64,000 nt of DNA, from the NCBI GenBank assembly GCA_026413225.1, contig CM048557.1, positions 68,128,987 to 68,192,986 on the forward strand, given 5' to 3'. Shown piece by piece: positions 57,277 to 64,000 of the stretch. The stretch's first letter is position 1. Each line of letters starts with the position of its first letter. The notes beneath the pieces were generated by a model. The model did not search any database. It had not been told where the DNA came from and worked only from the letters and a program-made list of their open reading frames with translations. The position numbers were made by a program, and so were the translations under genes. The DNA is from Otis tarda. Lineage: Eukaryota; Chordata; Aves; Otidiformes; Otididae.

Positions 57277-59944
57277 GACCCCCAGAAGCAAAACAAGATG
57301 GGCCTTGGTAAGGTTAGACCCGCTGCAGAGCGGCCCGGAAATATCCCGGTAAGTTTTGAAGCTCGCTTTGAGGGGAAATGGATCCAGAAGTGGGAAAAAT
57401 GAAAATAGAAAGGGAAAAAAGAAAAGAAAAAAAAAAGCTTTAAATTAAAGCAGCCTGAACTGCTGCTGGGGGGTCCGCAGAGCTCCCCTGCGGATGTGCA
57501 GCCGGTCCTGAGGAGGAACGGGCGCAGGCGGCTCCCAAATGTGCTGCCCATGTGTTTCCCTCATTCCCATTGAATTTTAGACTGGCCCAAGCACTCCGTC
57601 CCCGTTTAGCCGGATCACTCAGCCCTAAAAAATCCCTTTTAGCGTGAAACGCCCCTGGGTGCGCAGCAGCCTCCAATTTAAAGAACAAATCTCACTGCCT
57701 CCGCTTCGAGCTGGCCCGTCCGCTGCCGGGGGCCGGGGTGTCCTCGACGCTTTTTTTTTCGGTCGCAGCGGATGGAAGGGACGCGTGTCGGGGCAGAGGA
57801 GAGGACATCATCTTTGCCCAGCTCGGGACAAAAGCTGGTGACTGGGAGAGCCGGGAGCCAGGAAAATGTGGCGAAAAGGGTATTTGCTGGGAGAAGTTGT
57901 CGGGAGGAGACAAAGGCAGGAAGCAGATAAACGCAGGGAGCCAGGCTCATCGCTGGGATCAGTCACCCCGCAGCATCGGAGAGAGATTTTTTTTGGGGAA
58001 GAGCCTTGGGTTTGTTAGAGCCATGGGTAAGGGCTGTTTGGGCAAAGAGCAAGGGGCGCGCAGAGCCTGCACCCCGCGTCTGGCGATGCTCCCAGGCTGT
58101 GCTCCCTGCTCCCCTCGACCCCCCTGCTCACCCCCAGCACCTAATTCCTTCAGCAAATAACGCCTAATTCCGCAGAGAACTCTTAATTCGGGGTTACAAA
58201 CACCCAGGGAAGCATCTCAAAGCCGCAGCGGCACAGCCTGGCGCGTGTCGGGGACCGGAGCTGCGGGATGGGGCAGGATGGGACCTGCTGCTATGGGTGC
58301 TGGGGAGAGGTGGTCTGTCCCTGCTGTGTTTTTGTGCTGTAGGAAAAAAAAACAACCAAAAAAAAAAACCACCAGAGCCTCCCTGGGAACACAGGACACG
58401 GGCTGATTTTATCTTTGCTCGCTCGCCGCCGCTCCGACACGGGATGCTCCCAGCTCCTGCGCGAACCCGTCTGGGCCGCTCTGCCCGGGAGATGAAATTC
58501 CCTCTGCTAAGGGAGTTCTCCGGAGCGCGGACCAAATAAGGAACTGGTGGCTAATCCTGAGGGAACGGCACACGGGAATCAGTCCGTGTCAGGCACTCCG
58601 GCGGCTGCGGTGCCAAAACCAGCTCTGCGGCGATATCGAGAGAGAGGAGGGAAGGAGAGCCCCAGAAATTAAAAAAAAAAAAAAAAAGTATTCACCTCTA
58701 TGTCTTAAAATATATTTTAAAACCTGGAGCAATGCTTTGCCCCCTGACAGAACGCAGAGGTGGCTCCTGCCACCTGTGCCTGTTGTGTTGTGGATTCTCA
58801 GATGGCTCGTAAGGGTTGAGCTCAGACCCAAGGCCGTGCCCACCTTCTCAGGCAAGGGGACAGCTAACAGGGTGTCTCTTCCTTCTCTGTGGTTTTACAG
58901 ACCTTCAGATCTGGCTGAAACTAGCCAGCAGATTGAGTTATTAAGATGGGAAAAAAATCCTGCATGAACATCTCTCTTTCTTAGGACATGAAGGAAAAAA
59001 ACCAAACTTTTGTGCGCCGATTCAGGGAGCTGAGATGTGCACAAGCCCTTCGCTGTGGGACCCCTTTCCTACCAGAAGCAGAAGGATTTTTAAGGCATTA
59101 ATTGCCCTTCCCGACAAATAGCTCGACGCCGAGCAGGCCTGGTTTCCGACAACGAGGAGGAGAAGCGCTCCCCGGGTGTTACTGCGGTGACCCGCTAACC
59201 CGGCTGGCAGCGGGACGCCGCCGGCAGACCCCACGCAGGACCCTTACCCCCGCACCGTCCCTGCTCCTTGCCTGGCATCCCGAATCATCGCCCGGCATCC
59301 CGAATCATCGCCCGGCCCCGCTGCATCCCACCGGCGCTCACTTTCTGCTGCAGCTCCCAACCCCGCTCCGCGCACTGGGAATCTGGTTTCCTCTCCCGGC
59401 AGCCCCAGCAGAGATGGACGTTTCCTGCCGCTTCCCTTATCTCCACTCGGAGATCCCAGGGCTGCCCAGGCTTTGGGGAAGAGGCTGCTGGGATTTCCTG
59501 CCCGAAATGGCCTCCGTGCCTGCCCTTCCTCCTCCTCGCTGGGAGTGCAGGGCCCTCAGCGGGGCAGGGGGGGTGCCAGACCCCCCACAGCAGCCACGTA
59601 TGGGATGAGGACAACGGGGGGTTTGCCGGTTTGTCCTGGTTTGTCCTGGTTTAGCAGAGGGAGCTGCGAGTGTCCGTGGTGGTAGGGGTTTCTGGGTCCA
59701 GCCAGATCCCTCCCTGGCCCCGTCCCGCAGAGCATCCTCCTCCTCCTCCAACCTCAGCACATTTGTTTCTGCACAAAACACCGCTGAGTGAATGCCTATT
59801 GATTTTTTTTTTTTTTTATGCCCAAGCTGAGAAGAGCTAAGCCCCCTGCAGCCAAAGGCTCCGCTGAGGCACATGGAAGCGATTACAGGGATCGGTCCCC
59901 ACAGGCATCTCCTTCCCCAGCACATGGTGTGAGCGAGTACAGCC
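57277..59944. other. Intergenic, no gene recognised
   Basis: Mixed-composition sequence with A-runs (57428-57437, 58348-58370 broken, 58671-58687) and a T-run (59803-59817). No exon, RNA gene or mobile element supported. Confidence 0.55.
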
Positions 59945-60712
59945 TGTCCCTGTCCCCATTCCCATCCTCATCAATGTTCCTGTCCCCATCCTTGTCCCCA
60001 TCGCCATCCTCCTCCCCATCGCCATCCTCCTCCCCATCCTTGGTCCCATCCCCATCACTATACCCATTTCCAGCCTCGTTCTCATTCCCAGACTTATCCT
60101 CATCCCAATCCCTATCCCTGTCCCCACCCCTATCCCCATCCCCATTCCTGTCCCCATCCCTATATCCATTCCCATCCCCATCCCCATCCTTATCTTCGTC
60201 CTCATTCCCATCCCCATCCTTTTCCCCATCCCTATATCCATTCCCATCCCCATCCTTATCTTTGTCCTAATTCTCATCCCCATTCTTGTCTCCATCCATG
60301 TCCCCATCCTTGTCCCTATCCCTATACCCATTCCCATTCCCATCCCTATCCCCATCCCAATCCCTGTCCTCATCCTCCTCATCATCCCCATCCTCATCCC
60401 TATATCCATTCCCATCCCCATCCCAATCCCTATCCTCATCCTCCTCATCATCCTCATTCCCATTCTCATCCTCATCCCTATCCCCATGCCCATCCTTCCC
60501 ATCCTTGTTCCCATCCTTGTTCCCATCCCCATCCCTATCCCCATCCCCATCCTCCTCCTTCCCATCCTTGTTCCCATCCCCATCCCTATACCTATTACCA
60601 TCCCCATCCTCATCCTCATCTTCATCCTCATTCCCAACCCCATCCCCATTCCTGTCCCCATCCCCATCCCCATCCCCATCCCCATCCCCATCCCCATCCT
60701 CATCCTCGCCCC
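59945..60712. repeat. CCCATC hexamer-based microsatellite/minisatellite
   Basis: About 770 bp of CCCATCCCCATCC-type sequence with frequent CCTCATCC, CCTATACC and CCTTGTCC variants, ending in a pure stretch of about ten CCCCAT units (60655-60700). It is the same hexamer as the array at 50938-51000 but on the opposite strand. Confidence 0.97.
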
Positions 60713-61690
60713 TGGTGAAGCTCCCGGCCACTCCCGAAGCGACCAGGATGTGACTCTGCTCCCGAGGCCAGGACACGACCCCAGCTCTTCCCCACCGCTC
60801 CTTTTTCAGCCGACCGGCACCGATTCTGCCGAGGACGGTGCCAAGGGGGCAGCTGCCCCTTCCGTGCGGCAGAGGGTCCTCAGGGCCCACGGGACCCCTT
60901 GCGCCCGCGCGCGGGGTGGTGCTGGCTGGACCCGGCGTGGGGAGTACGAAAACCCACGTTAATTTACCCCTTAAAAATTTTATTAGAAGATTAGGGGCTT
61001 AATGAGACTTAATGTTTGAGTTTCAAAGAAAAGCCACTTTTTTTTTTTAACCTAATTTTTTTTTTTTTTTTTTTTTGGCACGGGGAACTCCTCGAAGGCC
61101 GCGGACCCCGTCCAGCTGGCCTGAACCCCGCTCGCGGCCCTAATGGTTTTCCATGGCCAGGCTGGAGCCGAGCCAGCCAAGCCGCCTGTAGCCCATCCGG
61201 GTGCGGCCCCCGCGGTCACGCTCGCCGGGACATCTCGTCCCCGGCCCCCGACGCGGCTGGGGGCTGCGTTTCGGGATGTCCAGGCTACCGGAGATTCCCC
61301 GGGATGGAGACGGGGTCGCGGTGACAAATACCGGTCGCCGCAACGGGGATGGGACGGAGGGCGTCCGTCTGCTTCCCCTCGCGAGGATTCCTGCCGGGAA
61401 TGCCACGAATGCGTCCCTGATTTATTTCTCCCGCCAGCCGGCGAGGTCTGACACTCCGCGTTATCTGGCGTTCCTCAGGCCCGGGTCCATTTTGGGCCAG
61501 ATGCGATTCAAACGCCGGCCCGGCGCCAAAGGAAGCGGGAAACGCTCCAGGAAGACGGAGCAGAGCTTTGGGTTGCTCTCAGCCTGGATTTCCAGGAGCT
61601 CTCAGCGGTTGCTTGGGATTTGGGGGCTGGAGGAGGGGGGGGTCCTTTCCCCTTGACACCCCAAATCAAAGCCAGGGACCCCCGCTCGCA
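60713..61690. other. Intergenic upstream of NID2
   Basis: GC-rich with T-runs at 61029-61038 and 61050-61076. No gene recognised. Probably distal promoter sequence of NID2. Confidence 0.5.
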
Positions 61691-62236
61691 CCCCACAGCC
61701 GCCCAGTCCTCGAAGCGTGGACCCCCTGCAGAGCTGGGGATGGAGGTGCTGGGAGATGGGATCCAAGGGAGGGACAAACAAGGATCGGGAGCCGAGGGGG
61801 GCGGGGGAGGGGGGGAGCGGCCACGGCCTCTCGCCCACGCCACGGCCCCGGGGCCCCGGCTGGCTGCGGGCCCGGCCCCGGGGGCGTTGGAATGGGAACG
61901 CGGGGGGGGGGCGGTGCGGGGCCACGGGGGGCGGAGGGCACGGGTGGGGTGGGGTGGGAGGAGGGGGATCCCTTCTCCCCCCCTGCCCCGCCGCAGCACC
62001 CAGGTCCCGCTGGTACCCGTGGGATTGGCGGGGGGGGGGGGGTGTTGCGGCCCCCGGGGTGGATTTTGGGATAAGACCGGATTGGTCAGGGCTGGGGGCC
62101 GCAGGATCCAATGGCGAAGCGGCCGAGGGGCCGAACCCGCCCCGTCCCGCCCCACCGGGTCCGGTTGCCGTCGGGGCCGCCCCGTCGGGTCCCGGCTCCC
62201 GTTCCTCGGCTCCGGTCGGGGTTGGGTGGCGGTGGG
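61691..62236 (+). promoter_or_regulatory. NID2: CpG-rich NID2 promoter and 5'UTR (inferred)
   Basis: Dense CpG and G-runs, an inverted CCAAT box (ATTGG, 62081-62085) and a direct CCAAT (62108-62112) at about 155 and 125 bp before the start codon. No TATA box. The CCAAT pair suggests that transcription begins roughly between 62.13 and 62.2 kb. Confidence 0.5.
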
Positions 62237-62422
62237 ATGTGGGGGGCGGTGCTGGTGGCCTTGCTGGCGGCGGGGGCTGCCGCCCTGCCCCACCGGGAGC
62301 TGCTGCCCCACGGCCCGACCCACGGCGATGCCCGGTTGCGGCCCGGAGACGACGAGAGCTCGCCCGGGGTCCAGCTCCGCCGCCCCCTGCGCCTCTACGG
62401 CCGCGCCGCCCGCCGCCTCTAC
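62237..62422 (+). CDS. NID2: NID2 exon 1 (signal peptide)
   Basis: ATG in a GC-rich context, hydrophobic Leu/Ala core of about 13 residues, probable cleavage after the Ala run before LPHREL. Ends RRLY at donor GTGAGT. Confidence 0.93.
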
Positions 62423-63649
62423 GTGAGTCCGGGACCCCCCCTCTCCCCTCCATGCCCCCCTTCCTCCTCTCCATCATCTCCCTCTGTCCCTCCGGCTTCC
62501 CGTCCCTCCCCCCTCCCATCTTCCCGTCCCTCTTTCCCGCTCGGCCCCTTCCTCCCCTCGCCACCCGTCTCCCCCCACTCCCCCTCCCCACCCCGGCCCC
62601 TCCGCGTCTGCCTCGCCCGCCCCTGCACCGCCGCACGTGGCTGCCCCCCCCCGTCCCCTCCCCATTTCCCCCCCGTCCCCTCCCCATTTCCCCCCCGTCC
62701 CCTCCCCATTTCCCCCCCCGTCCCCTCCCCATTTCCCCCCCCCCCCCCTCCCCATTTCCCCCCCCACATCCCCTCCCCGTTTCCCCCCCTCCCCGTTTCC
62801 CCCTCCCCATTTCCCCCCCTCCCCATTTTCCCCCCCACATCCCCTCCCCGTTTCCCCCCTCCCCGTTTCCCCCCTCCCCGTTTCCCTCCCTCCCCGTTTC
62901 CCTCCCTCCCCGTTTCCCCCCTCCCCATTTCCCCCCTCCCCATTTCCCCCCTCCCCATTTCCCCCCCCCCCCATCCCCTCCCCATTTCCCCCCTTACTCC
63001 ATCCCCATTCCCCCCCATCCCCATTTCCCGCTCCCGCTGTCCCGCCCGCGGAGGAACAAGGGGCCTTTCTCCTTCGCAGCTGTTCCCCCCGCCAGCAGCG
63101 CCCGCAGCTGGGACGCCCCCCCCGTCCCCCCCCTGCCCCGTGCTTGCAGCTCTCTGGGGGACGGAGAAGCCCAAACTCTTTGTTTTCTCCCCCGGCCGGA
63201 TGAGGCCACGCGGTGTCGGGGGCTCTCAAGCCCTGCGCCCCACTCCACCGGCGAGCGGGGGGCCGTGGTGGGGGGGGGGACACCGGGGCAGAGGCACCTC
63301 TGCAGCTCCTGAGCACCCTGCGCCGCTTTCCCCGCAGGTGGGGACCAACGGGGTCATCTCCACCCAAGATTTCCCCAGGGAGACCCAGTACGTGGATGAC
63401 GATTTCCCTACAGACTTCCCCGTCATCGCTCCCTTCCTGGCCGACCTCGACACCTCCGGTGACAGAGGGAACATCTACTACCGGCAAGATGACTCCCCGG
63501 CCGTGCTGGACCAGGTGGCGGCCTACATCCGGGCTGGGTTCCCCCGCGCTGCCGCCTCCTTCACGCCCACCAATGCCTTCGTTGCCACCTGGGAGGACGT
63601 GGGCGCCTACCAGGAGCTCTCGCAAGACACCGAGCCCTCTGAGAAGAAG
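62237..63649 (+). CDS. NID2: NID2, nidogen-2, first two coding exons (gene continues to the right)
   Basis: Nidogens are secreted basement-membrane glycoproteins that bind laminin and collagen IV. Exon 1, 62237-62422 (62 codons), gives a signal peptide ([16 protein letters not shown]) followed by [18 protein letters not shown] and [12 protein letters not shown]. Exon 2, 63338-63649 (104 codons), gives [52 protein letters not shown], and [20 protein letters not shown], the start of the NIDO domain. Both junctions are phase 0 with GT-AG borders. [12 protein letters not shown] identifies NID2 rather than NID1, and synteny agrees. An in-frame upstream ATG at 62111 exists, but the one at 62237 directly precedes a proper signal peptide. 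Only about 166 of roughly 1,375 residues are in the window. Confidence 0.96.
62636..63035. repeat. C-rich tandem repeats in NID2 intron 1
   Basis: Units of 11-19 bp such as CCCCTCCCCATTTCCCC and CCCCTCCCCGTTTCCC repeated over about 400 bp inside the 915-bp first intron. Nearly no G on the plus strand, so the other strand is G-rich and could form G-quadruplexes. Confidence 0.93.
63338..63649 (+). CDS. NID2: NID2 exon 2 (start of NIDO domain)
   Basis: Acceptor CTTTCCCCGCAG and donor GTGAGG. Encodes 104 residues, from VGTNGVIS to EPSEKK, with the [10 protein letters not shown] motif of the NIDO domain. Confidence 0.97.
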
Positions 63650-63784
63650 GTGAGGTCGATGGGCCAAGGTCGAACGCCCATCCTACGTGTTGTGGGATGG
63701 ATGAGTCTTCCTCGTGTAGCACCCAAACCGCTCAGTCTCTTCTTTCTGGGTGGTTGGGTGGTGGGTCTGGCCTTGGATGACCAT

Positions 63785-63996
63785 TGAGGGAGACATTAGG
63801 AAGCACTTCTTTACTGGGAGAGTGGTCAGACACTGGAACAGGCTGCCCGGGGAAGTGGTGGAGTCACCATCCCTGGAGGTGTTCAAAGAACGTGTAGATG
63901 TGGTGCTCCAGGACATGGTTTAGTAGGCACGGTGGTGTTGGACTTGATGATCTTGGAGGTCTCTTCCAACCTTAAAGATTCTGTGATTCTATGGAG
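63785..63996 (+). mobile_element. CR1 LINE 3'-end copy in NID2 intron 2
   Basis: From GAGGGAGACATTAGGAAGCA to the tail TTCTGTGATTCTATGG, in the plus orientation, the same subfamily as the copy at 32058-32589. About 210 bp, 5'-truncated. It begins about 135 bp after the NID2 exon 2 donor. Confidence 0.93.
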
Positions 63997-64000
63997 CTTC

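Noticed and set aside
56544..57551. 335-codon minus-strand frame with 7-residue repeats, and similar frames on the plus strand
   Set aside because: These follow from the 21-bp minisatellite, whose period is divisible by three. Several frames on both strands are open at the same time, which argues against real coding.
59837..60890. Frames coding Met-Gly, Asp-Gly or Ser-Pro repeats at 59.8-60.9 kb
   Set aside because: They are translations of the CCCATC hexamer array and not a repeat protein gene.
1..64000. CRISPR arrays, operons, tRNA or rRNA genes
   Set aside because: All direct repeats are tandem without unique spacers, the genes have introns, and no cloverleaf or rRNA sequence was recognised. 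The window is vertebrate nuclear DNA.

Overview
This window looks like bird nuclear DNA. It carries several CR1 LINE 3' ends with the octamer tail related to ATTCTATG, intron-containing vertebrate genes with GT-AG splice sites, and a strong change from AT-rich to very GC-rich, minisatellite-filled sequence. The gene order is TXNDC16 (+), PTGER2 (-), PTGDR (-), NID2 (+). From general knowledge, this is the order and relative orientation found on human chromosome 14q22, so protein similarity and synteny support the same assignments. The species cannot be named from the sequence alone.

Layout. 1-6700 is intron of TXNDC16 and holds a GC-rich LTR-like block at about 1.4-2.5 kb and two CR1 pieces. 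6701-20912 holds the last seven coding exons of TXNDC16 (ERp90, an ER-lumen thioredoxin-fold protein). Every exon junction keeps the frame, and the 3'UTR probably ends near 22.74 kb. 22.7-38.4 kb is intergenic, with two CR1 copies and a minisatellite at about 30.2-30.9 kb. 38.76-42.26 kb is PTGER2 (EP2, 365 aa, two exons) and 48.39-50.92 kb is PTGDR (DP1, 363 aa, two exons). Both are prostanoid GPCRs read leftward, with their single intron at the same point at the end of TM6 and in the same phase. 62.24 kb to the right edge is the 5' end of NID2 (nidogen-2): signal peptide exon, C-rich first intron, second exon starting the NIDO domain, then intron with a CR1 tail.

The space between genes from 30 to 63 kb is unusually rich in tandem repeats: a 24/96-bp array directly 5' of PTGER2, degenerate G-rich repeats inside and upstream of PTGDR, a GGGATG array 16 nt from the PTGDR start codon, a long polypurine tract followed by a polypyrimidine tract with a CpG-rich spacer (54.4-56.5 kb), a 22-copy 21-bp minisatellite (56.8-57.3 kb), and a CCCATC array (59.9-60.7 kb). 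Most long open frames in this part come from these repeats and are not genes. 

Functionally, the two prostanoid receptors are a tandem pair of receptors classed as Gs/cAMP-coupled. TXNDC16 and NID2 are unrelated neighbours. I found no RNA genes and no CRISPR arrays, and no new multi-gene system that the sequence supports. The most notable points are the repeat architecture around the receptor promoters and a KDEL-like HSEL end on the bird TXNDC16.
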